A stretch of 64,000 nucleotides of DNA from Tremella fuciformis. Taxonomy: Eukaryota > Basidiomycota > Tremellomycetes > Tremellales > Tremellaceae. Location: assembly GCA_032768795.1 (NCBI GenBank), contig CP136491.1, positions 1,736,001-1,800,000 of the forward strand. Direction: 5' to 3'. How positions within the stretch are numbered: the stretch's first letter is position 1; every line of letters starts with the position of its first letter. This document shows, piece by piece, positions 9,808-22,504 of this stretch. The notes under the pieces are model-generated. The model did no database searches and had not been told where the DNA came from. It saw only the letters and a list, made by a program, of their open reading frames with translations. The position numbers and the translations under genes were made by a program.

Positions 9808-12429
9808 CTAGCCAGCAGGTATAGGAGCCGCTGGCTGATGCACCCCGCTGGCCTGCCTCGCTTCGCGCTCTTTGCGCTCCCTCGCACGGCGCATGAACCC
9901 AAAGCGCCTCGCGCGCTCTTGCTCGGCATGCTCGCCTGTCCCTTCTGGCACCTCGCGCTCCTCATCCATGCCCGTCCTGCCTCTATCCTGAACGGACATG
10001 GATTCAGCAGTAAGCAGACCCTGCTGATCCACGTCCAGTCCTTCCGAGACATACGAGAAAGGCCCCTCTTCTTTTCCCGGGAAAGGGTTGAAGATCGCCT
10101 CGATGACCGTCTCGGCGGCGAGGTCGTGGCTCGTGCCAAAGGCCCGGGAGGAGCTGGACCCAGCCACGGACGCCTGGCGGTGCGACGAGTGCGACGAGCT
10201 GGTCTGGTCGGAATGACGATGATAGCTCCCTTCTTTGACAGCAGGCGGAGGGGTTTCGGGGAGAAGGTGATGCTCGTACGTCTTGTACGCCGACTGGCGC
10301 GGGAGAGGCGCAAGGGACAGGGTCGGGTTGGGCGTGAGGTCCACGACAGACGAAGCGAGGGATATGCGCGAGGGCGACTGCGGGCCGCTCAGGCTCGAGT
10401 TGGACGAGTTGGAGTGAGACGGATTGATCAGGGCGATATCGCGGACGATGCGGTCTTCGGTATCGGCGCCAATGAGGTCGGTCATGCCTGTAACATGCTG
10501 GCCTTCGCCCAGAGCAGGACTGAGATCAGCATCTGGCGTCCTACAGACACACTGAAACTCACGCAGTCCACTTCTCCTCGCCGCCCAGGAACCGCATCTC
10601 CACGGTGATCTTGACCAGAGCGTTGGTGCGGCCTTTCAGGAGGAACCGGCGGGTACAGCGGCCCCTCCCGGCAAACATCGCCAGGTCAATATCGACCCAT
10701 CCGTAGCTCTCGGGCGTGGTACCGGACATGCCGCGCTTGCCCACCTCGCTGGGGTTGCCATGATGAGAATGACCGTTGGCATTCCGGGTAGCAGCAAGCA
10801 TGCTCGACACGCTGTCCTTGTCGGCGCCTTGGGCCGGCAGGGCAGAGACGCCGCCTGAACCAGCCACGGGCAGCTGCTCCACTTCGAGCCGCAGGCCTGA
10901 CTCGCTCATGGGGCCGAACCCAAGTATGGGCGGGCGTGACGCTGTCGAGCCGCTTGGCTGTTCTCGCGGGGCCTTCGGGGTGACTTTACTGATGGGTATA
11001 CGGAGTACGTGCTCGAGTCGGTAGTCCCACGTGCAGGCATGCTCGGCAGGCGAGACCTTGGCGGGAAAGGTGATGCCTTTGCGCTGGTTGGAGATGCTGG
11101 CGACGGAAGGGGCCTTGACGATCTGCGTGAAGGACGCCGAGGAGATTGCGGAGAGACCGGAGGTGGATCTTGGCCGGCCGTCTGGCGGGTGGCCCGGCTG
11201 GCCACTGGTCGAAGAGGTGGTGTTGTATGACGTCTGGCGGGATAGGCCGGATCTTTGGCCAAGGTTGGGCAGAGGCTCGATGATGGTGGAGGTAGATGGG
11301 ATCGTACCGGTTCGCGCGGGTGGCCGGTGACCAGAGGCGCTGCGCGGAAACGGAACCGAGAGATGGGACTGGGACGAGGCTGCCGACGGAGGACCTTGGC
11401 GAAGGTGGACTGGTAATGAAGAGGCATGATGAGGCGGGAGCAGTGAGCCAGAAGAGGACGGCAGTCGGCTCGAGCCGGCCAAAGAGGCAGATCCCTCTGT
11501 CGACGTCGAGCCAGTGCCGGATGTATCGCGCGAGGTCGTCGTTTCGTCGCTCGACTTGCGGGGCCGGATCTGCTCAGGCTCGTCGTTCAGCACGATGGGA
11601 TCCGGCTTCTCCAGCGTCTCAGGCGAGTCGGTGACGGGCGACGGACCTGGCGAGTCGGCAGGCCGCATGCTCTGGCGCAGAGGCGTCGGGTCCGAGGCCT
11701 TCTTCTCCACGCGCGAGGGCTGGCGAGAGGGGCCAGCAGCCGGCGGCGGGGCGAGGGATGTGAGCGGTGTGGGTGGTACGGGGAGAGTGGCGGACCGGCC
11801 GGGGAGGCCGACGCCGAGGTGGGCCGGGGGCTTGGAGGGGTAGACGGGCGTACGAGCGCCAGAGGCGAAGCCTGACTGGGCCACGAGGGGAGAGGAGGAG
11901 GTGGACGAGAGCGAGTCGATGGAGAGGGAGGAGGCGGACTGGTCGGGCTGGGAGAGCTTGAGGTTGGGGAGGGACGGCTTGGGCGTCGGGGCAGGGTGGG
12001 CTGTGGGTCAGCCACCTATCACATATCGTGCTGGGAGAACGGACGCGTTGCCGAGCCGTCCACACCGCGAGGCCGCTTCCCCCTAAACTTCCACTTGACC
12101 ACAAACTCGCCGTCCATCTGGGGGACGTTGCCCATATCATGCAGCACCACGCCCACTTGGAACGTGGCGTACTTTGTCCCGCCATCAAAGAGGTGCGCGA
12201 GTTTCCACGCGGCCGTCGTGGTGTGCTGGTGGTGCGCCGGCTTCTTCGCACCCGCGGTGCTAGTGGCAGCGGCCGTCGTGGGCGCGATGGAGGACGAGGG
12301 GCTCGAGGGGACTTTGGGCCGGTCGGGGGAGAGGTGCGGGTGGTAGTGGTGCGTCGTGTGGGTGCTGGGGGCCTGGGAGGATGAGCGGGACGGCGCGAGC
12401 GACGGGGCGCGCGAGGAGACGGCGGACAT
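9808..12429 (-). CDS. NT-type C2 domain protein with long internal disordered insert
   Basis: Three exons (12429-12066, 12000-10563, 10519-9808; introns 65 and 43 bp) give about 837 residues. The first exon ends in the opening strands of an NT-C2 domain (YATFQVGVVLHDM, GEFVVKWKFRGKRP). A Ser/Pro-rich stretch of roughly 230 residues follows. The C2 strands then resume (ACTWDYRLEHVLRIPISK, SGLRLEVEQL, GWVDIDLAMFAGRG, LVKITVEMRFLGGEEKW). The C-terminal 240 residues are Ser- and charge-rich with a basic RRARERKEREAR segment. NT-C2 domains occur in EEIG1/FAM102 and EHBP1 proteins and bind membranes or trafficking partners. Splitting of the domain by a long insert is seen directly; the role is inferred from the family. 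Confidence 0.8.
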
Positions 12430-13338
12430 GGCGGCTGGCGGCCGGCGCGCAGAGTCGCTCGCTTGAAGAGTAGAGTCGCTGCTGAGCCGGTGAGAGGCAA
12501 ACGCTCTCCTAAGCAGCGACTTGCTCTCGCTCCGCTACCTGCTCTGCTCTGCTGTCGAGACACACCCTCGTCCCACCTTTGCCTCGCTGTCAATGTCGCT
12601 CGTGGTGTATCGTCGCGCCCCAGTCCAGCCGATCCTTGCAGGCGTAATTTTTCCTTTGGGGACGTATCTCACGCTAGTGCAAGGAGGCCAAAGGACCTGC
12701 GGGCGTGATGAGACATGCGTTCGTTGGGGATGTCGACCATCCGATCCGATCCACGGACTCAGAGGATTGGCGCTGATGGGTCCTTGATGGGCCACGGCCA
12801 CATGTTGTCACCTCTGGGATCTAAGCAGTCGACGATGAGAGTGAAGAGGAAGAGGAAGAGGAATGTGCGACTATGTACAAGGAATACAGTAGGAAGAGAG
12901 AAGAGACAAACGGGAAGAGAGAGCATACGCGGGCCGGCCGTCGGGCTTTGTTGCTGCAGCCCAGGCCAGCGTCACTCACTCGGCTTCCTCGGCGATGGGT
13001 ATTTTGGGTGTACCAGCCCAGCCCAGCTTCAGTGCCTCGGCCACGCAAATTAACCTCCGACACCGACGTGTATGCATACGTTGTCCATACTACCAGCAAA
13101 ACTACACGCTGCCCTGCGCTCGCCGGTCGTGTCCCGTCAAATGAGCAGTCACGCCCTCTGTCCGCGCTCGCTCCCACGCCTCGTCTTCCTCGTCATTGCG
13201 CCCAACATGATATCCCACTTCCTCCTCGTCGGCCCCAGCAGGCGCAGGTGCATGCCCAGTGAGGTGGGCAGTGACACCCTGTGTTCGCGCCCGTTCCCAT
13301 GCTTCGTCCTCCTCTCTGTTCGGCGCGACTGACGGTCC
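12430..13338. other. Intergenic region of about 900 bp
   Basis: Lies upstream of the NT-C2 gene start and downstream of the four-pass membrane protein gene. It contains a purine-rich GAGGAAGAGGAAG stretch near 12845. No supported gene was found on either strand. Confidence 0.45.
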
Positions 13339-14605
13339 TCAACGCTCGTTGCGCGACTCGAACGGGTTGAGATTGCGTGCAGGGGGCGGACCAGCAGGTG
13401 GGGCGTAGCCGAGAGAGTCGGGCTGCTGCTGGGCCCATTCGGCAGATGGATGGTAGTGGGACTTTTCGTATCCTCCCTCTGGGTGACCACCGGCGGGCGG
13501 CCCGGGGTACGGAGGCACCATCCACGGCTGCTGACCTGGGGCCGCGCCAAAGTAGCCTCCTGGCGGCGGCGGGTTCATGGCGTAGCTCTCGGCTGGTACG
13601 TTGACTCGCGAGCGGACCGAGTCGGGATGCAGCAGCTCGTGGTAGTATGCGAGGGCGATCCAGCCGAAGAAGAGCTGTGATCAGCTTCCAGCCGCAGAAG
13701 ATAGCGGCAGCGCTCACAGAAACGATCGAGGTGAAGATGAGCCAGATGATGACCGTGGTAGTCCCATGGCTCCAGGAATTATGGCACACTGCGAGTCAGC
13801 TGCGGTCCTGACATTCATCACAAGCAACTCGCAGCTCTGTGCCTCCGAGTTGTCGATGGTCTCAGAGTCAAAGCCCTGCCATAAGCGCACTGTCCAGCTA
13901 CAGATGTGGGAGTTACTCACATCGGTCAAGGTGTCGCCCACGGTGTTGCTGATGCATTGATTGATGATATCAGTCTACAAGTCAGCACCTCGTCATGGCC
14001 CCAGCTGCAGACCCACCTTGAGGGTAAAGTGCAAGATGATCTGGAGGATCTGGTCTCCAGCGGTGACGATGATGCCGAGAGGCGCCACGACCAAGAGCAT
14101 CCGAGCCAGTGGCAAGCTTTGCTATCGGGTCAGCTCAGTCCGCAAGACACCATCTGTGCCTACTAGCGCAGCTACGACCATGCCAAAGACCTCGCAGCCC
14201 ATCACCACAAAGTACAGAATGGCGAGGATCAAATCTGCAGACTTCTCCTTGGACGTTTCTACCGTTCAGCTTGCGCCGTTCACCGTGAAGCTGCAGACGG
14301 ACCGTTGTCCGAGGAGCGATCGCGAATGGCGCTGATGCCCATGGCGATGGCCCACAGGAACCCGAGAAAAGATGTGAAGAACATGACTGGGCGCAGCGAG
14401 TATGGATAGACCCTCTTCACCTGGACGTCAGTCTCGAGTGAGTGTCAAGGAAGATTATGGGACTCGCTGTGCTGGCGTAGCCTGGTGGCGGGCCTGCTTG
14501 TCGACCGTTTTCAGCGGCGTTGGCGGGTGTCACAGCGCCAGAAGGTGCAGGAGCAGTGTTCGCGATGTGTTTGTTGCCGAATGGAAAGTGCATGGCGGGC
14601 GGCAA
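13339..14605 (-). CDS. Four-pass membrane protein with proline-rich tail
   Basis: This is an intron-dense gene whose last exon (13674-13339) is preceded by a 43-bp intron (13717-13675). Hydrophobic segments read in order: MFFTSFLGFLWAIAMGISAI; LILAILYFVVMGCEVFGMVV; ARMLLVVAPLGIIVTAGDQI; then TVIIWLIFTSIVS spliced to LFFGWIALAYYHEL. A Cys-containing loop lies between segments 3 and 4. The tail is PPPPGGYFG and PPYPGPPAGG rich. Layout resembles MARVEL-type or tetraspan fungal proteins, but no family signature was matched. The middle exons and the start (here the ATG at 14605) are uncertain. A short frame with an ATG at 14951 could be an alternative first exon. Confidence 0.55.
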
Positions 14606-15723
14606 CAGGCGATGGACGAAAGCACACAGAGTGAGAGGTTGATAAAGATAGTCAAGTCATTGTTGGAAGGGCGGGCGATTCGGTGTGTTGTGAGCAGTGG
14701 GGTCGACAACAAAGGATCAGGCGAGAGAGCGTATCAGAGAAGCGGCCGTATCAGCTCAGACCCCTCGCGACGCAGTCTCGTAGCCATGCCAGAAGATATG
14801 CCTCCTCTGCAACACACCGGGGCTTCTTGACGACATGCCGCGCTAGGCGGCTGCGAGGGGTGGTAAGGTCGGTCATATCAGACCTGACTCACCGTTGGGC
14901 GGCGCATACCGAGTGGCCGGAGTGCTCTTGCCTCGTCTCCAGAACGGCATCTTGCTATGCTCGATCTGCTGCTGGGAGCGGTGCGGCTGCAGTAGACACG
15001 TAGAGTTGGGCGCGTGCCTGGCTGCCTCGTGGTCATCAGACGACCGTGGGAGAGTGAGATGATCAGTATGACGCTTCCGGCAATCCGCTAAACTCTCGCC
15101 GCATGGCATGGCTGCAGAGGGGTTGACATGACAGCCGAGTACAGTATCATCCATGATGATGAGCTCGGCAGTGGCGGCGAGATGGATGAATGCCGAGTGC
15201 GTCGACGACCGCCGTGTCGCCGTCCACTCCGACGAGGCAGTGAGCAGCCAAGGTGTCCTTCGCAACTTAACTCGGCGGCCCCATGCATGCTTGAGTTGAG
15301 CACTCTCCGCGGACCGCGGGCCCCGGCTCTTCCGCCCTCGGGCCGTGCGCTCTGGGTTGTTTCCCCTGTATGCCCTGAATGCCCTGAAGTGCCTGAGACA
15401 CGGCGACCGATGACCATATTTCCTATGTTACAGTATTTCTCGGGCGCCGATCCAATGGCCACAGTGCCAACTCGACACTCACAAAGCGCATCGGCACTCT
15501 CTCTGTCTATACATGGTCTCACGACCGCAGCACCTCGCTCAACGGTGACCGACGGGCGCCGACGTTCTCACTTTCGCTCGTACCATAGTATACTGGCCGA
15601 CCGCACTCGCGTCCTTTCAACGACCAACACCGACCACCGCTTGCCTCCCAGGCATAGGCATTGTACAAAACTCACAACCTCCCCCACCCCCCCTTCCCCT
15701 CTACTTACCCACATCGACTACTC
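14606..15723. promoter_or_regulatory. Divergent intergenic region upstream of the ABC exporter
   Basis: About 1.1 kb separates the minus-strand membrane protein gene from the plus-strand ABC gene. It should contain both promoters. An uncertain short frame with an ATG (14951 to about 14894, minus) may be a first exon. The last 90 bases before the ABC start are C/T-rich, as is common upstream of fungal start codons. Confidence 0.45.
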
Positions 15724-18700
15724 ATGTCGAGCCCCACGCCCGCCGATGCGGCCGCATCGATCAGCGTCGTGCCGCCGTCCACATCCACACAACCCGCTTC
15801 GCCCATCCACGATGAATTCCACCCCGACCCGCTCGGCTCGCCCAGCAGCGCCCAGTCCGCCCGCCAGGCAGGCGAGCTTGAAGACGTGCAGCTCCCGCCG
15901 ACAGGCGCCTTCTTCCCCTCTGCCCCGGGCATGGCGAGTCTCAATCCCGCCGCCCACCTCCTGAGCCCCGCCGACAACGAGCCGCCCAGCCGCGCATCGA
16001 CCGATGTGCAGCGTGCGGTGGCGCAAGAGCTCGAGAAGGAAAAGGCAGAAGCGGCGGCCATCGGTACCGGCGCCGGTGTCGCAGCGGCAGAGAAGGAGAA
16101 GCCCAGTCGCAAACCCTCGCACAACACCTCATCCATCTCGTCCTCGGACGACACGGCCGTCGGGGAGAAGAAGCAGTCGCGCCTGCCGTGGAAAAAGGCG
16201 AAGAAGGGGAAAGACGAGGACGCGAAGAAGGCCAAGCAGAAGGAGGAAGAGGCCAACGCTCTCCCGCCCGTCTCCCTCTTTGCGCTCTTCCGCTTTGCCA
16301 CGAGGTTCGAGGTCATGCTCGACATGGTAGGCCTCCTGCTCGCCGTTGCCGCCGGCGCCACCCAGCCCCTCATGACGCTCATTTTCGGTCGTCTGACCAC
16401 CTCGTTCACCGACTACGGCCGTCTCACCTCCATCATCAGCTCGAGCACCCTCACCCCGGAGCAAGCTGCAGAGCTTGAGGCGGCCAAGAGCGGCCTCAAG
16501 ACCGACTCGTGGCACAATGCCCTCTACCTCGTCGCCATCGGTGTCGGCATGTTCCTCTGCTCTTGGGCATTCATGTTCATCTGGAACTACACCGGGGAGG
16601 TCAACTCGAAACGAGTCCGCGAGCGGTATCTCCAAGCCGTCCTCCGTCAAGAAGTCGCCTACTTTGACGACCTCGGCGCCGGCGAGGTCGCCACGCGAAT
16701 CGAGACCGACTGTCACCTCGTGCAGGAGGGGACGAGCGAGAAGGTCGCCCTGTGTGCCCAGTTCCTCGGCACCTTTTTCACCGGTTTCATCCTTGCCTAT
16801 GTCAAGAACTGGCGTCTGGCACTGGCCATGTCGTCCATCTTTCCCTGCATCATGTTGTTTGGCAGTATCATGTTTGTCACTCTGTACGTCGATCTATTTG
16901 TCATGGTGCGCCCGACTGACTTTCAGGACGAAGATGAACACCAGAGCACTGAATCACTTTGCCGCGGGCGGCACGATTGCCGAAGAGGTCGTCTCGTCCA
17001 TCCGCACCGTCAAGGCCTTCGGCACCAACCTGCTCCTCGGCCAGAAGTTTGACGCCGAGATTGAGGTCGCCCGCAAGATTGGAGTTGCCAGCACGCCCGT
17101 CGAGGGCGGAGCCCTCGCGTCCATGTTCTTCGTCGTCTACAGTGCCTACGCGCTGGCCTTCTTCTACGGCGGTATCCTCGTCGCTCAGGGTCACGCGGAC
17201 TCTGGCACCGTGGTCACCGTCTTCATGTCGATCCTTATTGGCTCTTTCTCCCTCGCTATGCTCACGCCCGAATTGCAGCACGTGACAAAGGCCCGTGCGG
17301 CCGCCGCCAAGCTGTTCGCCACCATCGACCGTGTCCCGTCCATCGACTCTGCCGACCCAGGAGGCGAGAAGCCCGAAAGCGTCAAGGGTATCATCACCTT
17401 CGAGGATGTTCAATTCCACTACCCTTCTCGCCCCAACATCCCTATCTTGAAGGGCCTGACCACAACCTTTGAGGCCGGCAACACCGTTGCTCTCGTTGGC
17501 GCTAGTGGCAGTGGCAAATCTACCGTCGTGGCCCTTGTCGAGCGTTTCTACGATCCCGTAGCCGGCACCGTCAAGCTCGATGGCCGCGACATCAAGTCGC
17601 TCAATGTCAAGTGGATGAGACAACAGATTGGCTTTGTTCAGCAAGAACCTGTCCTCTTCGCCACCACCGTCCGAGGCAATGTCGAGCACGGCCTCATCGG
17701 CTCGCAGTGGGAGAACGCATCTGATGCCGAAAAGTTCAAGCTCGTCCAGCAGGCCTGCATCGATGCCAACGCTCACGACTTCATTACCAAACTGCCAAAT
17801 GGCTACGACACGATTGTGGGCGAGCGGGGTATGCTCCTTTCCGGTGGTCAGAAGCAGCGTGTGGCCATTGCTCGTGCTATCGTCTCGGACCCCCGTATCC
17901 TTCTGCTTGACGAGGCGACCTCTGCTCTCGACACTCAGTCCGAAGGTATTGTGCAGGACGCTTTGGACAAGGCCTCCCGTGGCCGAACGACCATCACCAT
18001 CGCACACCGGCTCTCGACTGTGCGTGATGCAGACAAGATTCTCGTCATGGGCGGTGGCCAGATCCTCGAAGAGGGTACCCACAACTCATTGCTCGCCAAT
18101 CCCGACGGTCCTTATGCCCAGCTTGTCAGCGCCCAGAATCTCAGCCAGCAGGGTGTTGCTCGTCCCGAAGTAGATGAAGATGTCGCGGTCCCCGGCCACG
18201 AGTCGCCCACCGAAGAGAAGGGCGGTTTCGCCGGTCTTATGCGCGCTGCTACCGGTCGATCACTCGCTTCCGCCGCCATGGACGAGCTCAAGACCCGTCG
18301 AGACGCCGAGGCTGCCGACGAGGACAATGTCAGCGCCTTCCAAGTGTACAAGCGCCTCCTTCAAATCAACAAGTCCGACAAGTATGTCTACGTGCTCGGC
18401 GCAATCGGTTCCCTCTGCGCCGGTATGGTGTACCCTGCACTGTCCATCCTGTTCGGTACCGCCCTCCAGGACTTCCAGTACACCGATCCAGAGCAGATTA
18501 AGTCGAGCCTGCGCAACAAGGCTCTCTATTATTTCATCACGGCGATTCTGGCGGCTTTGGCCATCACCGTTCAGGGCTCGATGATGAGCAGAGCTGGCTG
18601 GAACCTAACCGGCAAGCTGCGAAAGATGGCCTTCCACGCTTTGCTTCGCCACGATGTCGAGTGGTTTGACGAAGAGAAGAACTCGACCGGCGCAATCACT

Positions 18701-20335
18701 GCCAATCTCTCTGGCGACCCGCAGAAAGTGCAGGGCCTGTTCGGTCCTACCCTTGGTACGATCATTCAGTGCATCGCTACACTCATTGGCGGCTGCATCA
18801 TCGGTCTCGCCTATGGCCCACTCCTTGCCCTTATCGGTATTGCCATGATCCCCCTTACTGTCTCCCAGGGCTTCATCCGACTCAAGGTCGTCGTGCTCAA
18901 AGAGAGGAGGACCAAGAAGATCCACGCTGCTGGTGCGCAGATGGCCTCGGAGGCCGCCAGTGCCGTGCGGACAGTCGCGGCTCTCACCCGGGAGGAAGAT
19001 GTGGACCGCATGTACTCTGAGGCCCTCAAAGAGCCACTTCGAATCTCGGTGTAAGCTTCGCAAACACTCCTTCGGACGCAACAGCTGACCTTCAGTCGCT
19101 CATCATTCTCGTCCCAGGCCCTCTACGGTGCTAGCCAGGGCATGTCATTCATTGTCATCGCTATTGTCTTCTATGTCGGCTGTCTGTGGCTTATCGACGG
19201 ACGGTACAATACCAAGGAATTCTTCACTGTCCTCACCTCGGTCGTACGTACCTTATTCTCTGCTCACGGCGTTTGCTGATCTTGCAGATCTTCGCGTCCA
19301 TCCAGGCAGGAAACGTCTTCAACTTTGTGCCTGACGCGTCCAAGGCTTCGTCCGCAGGTGCTGCTGTGCTCAGGCTCATCGACTACCAACCCGAGGTTGA
19401 CGCCGAGGCGACGGACGGCATCATGCTCGACAGGGCCAATGTCAGCGGCCACATCAAGCTCGAGGGCATTCACTTCCGATACCCTAGTCGACCGGGCGTG
19501 CGCGTCCTGCGTGACCTCGATGTGGACTGCCCCGCCGGAAAATTGTCAGCTTTTCGCCTTGATCTACGCAAAAGCTGACCGTGTAGCGTCGCCCTTGTCG
19601 GTCCCTCGGGTTGTGGCAAGTCGACCACGATCCAAATGCTCGAACGGTTCTACGACCCGCTCGTTGGGCAGGTCACCCTGGACGGCATCGACATTCGCGA
19701 GATCAACGTCGCCTCCTACCGCTCCCAGATCGCCCTTGTCAGCCAAGAGCCCACCCTCTACGCCGGCTCGGTCCGCTTCAACATCCTCCTCGGGGCCAAC
19801 AAGCCCATGGAGCAAGTCACCGAAGACGAGATTGTCAAGGCGTGCAAAGACGCCAACATTTACGACTTCATCATGTCCCTGCCGGACGGCTTCGACACCG
19901 AGGTTGGCGGCAAAGGCAGTCAGCTTAGCGGCGGTCAGAAACAACGTATCGCCATTGCCCGCGCGCTCATTCGGGATCCCAAAATCCTCTTGCTGGACGA
20001 GGCCACCAGCGCCCTCGACAGTCAGAGTGAGAAGGTCGTGCAGCACGCTCTGGACCAGGCTGCCAAGGGCCGCACTACCATGTGAGTCGGCGACACGTGC
20101 CACATTCTTCTAGTCGGCTGACGCGACAGTGCTATTGCCCATCGTCTCTCGACTATCCAGCGCGCGGACATTATTTACTGTTTCGGTGAGGGCAAGGTCG
20201 TGGAGAAGGGCACGCACGCCGAGCTCATCAGTAAACGAGGACCATACGTGCGTGCAACCTGCTTTGTGGCATTTGCGGGTGGAGGCTGACGGGCAGTTTG
20301 AGCTGGTCCAGATGCAGAATCTCAGCAAGCAGTAG
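15724..20335 (+). CDS. Full-size ABC exporter, ABCB/MDR (Ste6-like) type
   Basis: Seven exons (15724-16883, 16927-19050, 19096-19243, 19288-19544, 19587-20081, 20130-20247, 20297-20335) join in frame to about 1,446 residues, the usual full-transporter length. The order is a long charged N-terminal extension (about 180 residues), TMD1, NBD1, linker, TMD2, NBD2. NBD1 has Walker [10 protein letters not shown] (about residue 580), LSGGQKQR and [15 protein letters not shown]2 has GPSGCGKST (about 1236), LSGGQKQR and the same Walker B. Both sites look catalytically complete. The family exports hydrophobic drugs, lipids or farnesylated pheromone. The Ste6 versus MDR role is undecided. TMD2 is interrupted by short introns, which helped fix the exon model. 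Confidence 0.92.
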
Positions 20336-20792
20336 AGGCATATGTGTCGGCAGGAGTAGATCTTGTATGTATAATCGTATACGCATTTATAGGTGGTGGT
20401 CAATGCATACGGTGCGTCATACACGATGCTTCGGGCTTCCTGGCCGGGTCCCAGGGCGTTCGTGGCTCATGGGATGTCAAGTGCAGCGAACAGCGAAAGG
20501 CCTCCTCATCACCTTCTGCTTATCGTCGCTGGCGAGCCAGTCTCTAGTCGAAGGCCAGACCGTCGCGTCCACCCATTGACCCGCACAATCGCCAAGGGGA
20601 GGCCACGCGCGTCCTAGGCGGACGAAGAGGATATACGGGGCGCCTGGGGCAGACTTTCCATGTCCTGGCCAGACATCTGCGAGGATCATACAAAAACGCC
20701 ATTCACCCGTTACGATCCCTTGAGGCCCGTGCGAGAAGCTCCAATCCTGCTCGACGCTGCCTTCGTGCCTTCCAGGCTGGCACAGCTTTCAA
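20336..20792. other. Intergenic region, no gene seen
   Basis: About 450 bp between the ABC exporter and the upstream box of the disrupted family gene. No conserved product was recognised. Confidence 0.5.
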
Positions 20793-20832
20793 AGACTTTA
20801 TCCAATTGCGAACGGCATCCTTTGTAGGCAAC
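20793..20832 (+). promoter_or_regulatory. Conserved upstream box of the family, copy 1
   Basis: Contains GACTTTATCCAATTGCG followed by GCATCCTTTGTAGGCA, shared with copies at 28421 and 30450. It lies about 150 bp before the ATG at 20980. Confidence 0.6.
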
Positions 20833-21088
20833 TGAAGGATGGATGTGCGCATCTGTGCAGTGGGGGATGCAGCTCTCTCGCCAGGGCCCTCCCCCGGCTC
20901 TTTTACTTCTTGATCCATCGCACCACACCCTCCACCCCGTTTCCAGAACTAATAACCGAGACCTGAAGGTAACACAACAATGTCGTCTCGCTCTTTCAAT
21001 GTTCAGTCCTCGGACAGCTCTTGGCCCAAAGACATGTCAAACATGACGAGCATCTTCGAAAATTATCCTAGCCGAGAGCCGTTTCAGG

Positions 21089-21214
21089 TTGGGCGGTCAC
21101 GTGACAAGAGCAGTGACTTGAAGGCTCCGAGCGAGGTTGAGGCCGTCTCTCAACCGTCACTTGTTGCAGCCTTCAACGCCAAGCGTCCACGCCTTGTCGC
21201 TGTCGCCGATCGCC
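21089..21214 (+). repeat. Split direct repeat A1 of the Ngaro-like element
   Basis: 126 bp, identical to A2 (25845-25970). It contains the palindrome GTCACGTGAC ten bases from its outer end and forms the left terminus of the element. Confidence 0.9.
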
Positions 21215-21370
21215 TGGAGCACAACTGCCGGCCAGGGAGCTAGGAATTGGGGTTACGTGCGTGAGTGGGAGTGCGGCGGGCCTTGAAACAGCCGCTCGAA
21301 TCGAGCGTTATTCGTTGGTCCTATACAACGCTGACGCGCACCCACGCCCACCAACCCACCCCCCCACCCC

Positions 21371-22504
21371 ATGCCTGCTGCGCGCAATCGCCCGGCCACC
21401 GGCCTCACGCCGGGTCAGAAAGCGGCGGCGACACGTCGCCGGAACGCGGAGGCTCGACGCCAGCAGCAACAGCGGGAACTCGAGGCGGCCCAAGCGCCAG
21501 TCCTGCCTGCCGCTGGCGGACAAGGCAGTCCCCCAGGGGACGCGGCGGCCTTGGTCTCGCACGATCAGCTCCAGCAAAGCCTCTCGCATGTCTCCGCAAC
21601 CATGGCAGCCACCGACGAGCACGTCGAGTCCATCTCAGCCAAGGTCGACGAGCTGGGGTCCAAGCTCGACGCTCTGATCGCCCGACTAGGTAGCCAACAC
21701 CCGAGCACCGCGGGACTTGTCGGCGGCGCCTCTGGGTCGACAGACGCCCCGGTTCCCCTGCGGGGCCAGCACGGTGAGTGCCCGCCTATCTCTCGCCGCT
21801 ACGGGTACATCGACGAGAAGCTCCGGGGTGAAGCTATGGCCAGAACGATGGCACCGGAGAAGCTACCGCTCCTCCTGCCGGTTGGGTCTACCTTGGCGAC
21901 AAGACGCGGGGAGGACGACGATACGTTCGAGGTGAACGGCGTCACGGTCACCAAGAAGAAGGTGGCAGACCAGGCCGCTGTTCTGGCCAAGTTTGTCCGC
22001 GGCATCCCCAAGCCAGCCGCCTTTGCGGTTGCTTGGGGCATCTACACCGACCTGGTCCTCCACGGGATGGCCGCATTCGACGCGAGATCGGTAGCCGATG
22101 CCCACTCGGCGCTGCTCAGCCACGCCACATGGATCCTGGAGCATGCGGAGAACTTCACCTGGGAGTCCGTCATGTCCTACCACCTCACGGTGGCCAACGA
22201 GCGCAAGGACGGGTTCTCGTGCGGTATGTGGTACAAGAACTACGACGGAGACGCCTGGGGCACGATCGCGGTGCGCAAAGCTCAACCCGCCGCTCGCGGT
22301 CCCCAACCACCCAGCCGGACAACTGCCTCCGCCCCGACCTCCTCCGCCGCCGCCTCGGCAGCCCCTCCTCGCGGCCGCGCATGCGTCAATTGGAACGCGG
22401 GCGTCTGCACAACCGACCCATGTCCGAGGGGCTACCGCCACGTCTGCAAGCGCTGCCAGGGTTCGCACGTCATCCGCGACTGCCCGCAAGGGAAGACGGC
22501 CTAG
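21371..22504 (+). CDS. Gag-like protein of the Ngaro-like element
   Basis: This is a 377-codon frame starting at ATG 21371. The N-terminal third is basic and Gln/Ala-rich, with a probable coiled coil (VESISAKVDELGSKLDALIARL). The C terminus has a Cys/His cluster with Cys, Trp and His spacing (CVNWNAGVC, then HVCKRCQGSHVIRDC) like that in Gag-type proteins of fungal DIRS-superfamily elements. It should bind element RNA and form particles. The frame ends in a single TAG, beyond which the same frame stays open into the polymerase. Confidence 0.8.
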   Translation: MPAARNRPATGLTPGQKAAATRRRNAEARRQQQQRELEAAQAPVLPAAGGQGSPPGDAAALVSHDQLQQSLSHVSATMAATDEHVESISAKVDELGSKLDALIARLGSQHPSTAGLVGGASGSTDAPVPLRGQHGECPPISRRYGYIDEKLRGEAMARTMAPEKLPLLLPVGSTLATRRGEDDDTFEVNGVTVTKKKVADQAAVLAKFVRGIPKPAAFAVAWGIYTDLVLHGMAAFDARSVADAHSALLSHATWILEHAENFTWESVMSYHLTVANERKDGFSCGMWYKNYDGDAWGTIAVRKAQPAARGPQPPSRTTASAPTSSAAASAAPPRGRACVNWNAGVCTTDPCPRGYRHVCKRCQGSHVIRDCPQGKTA

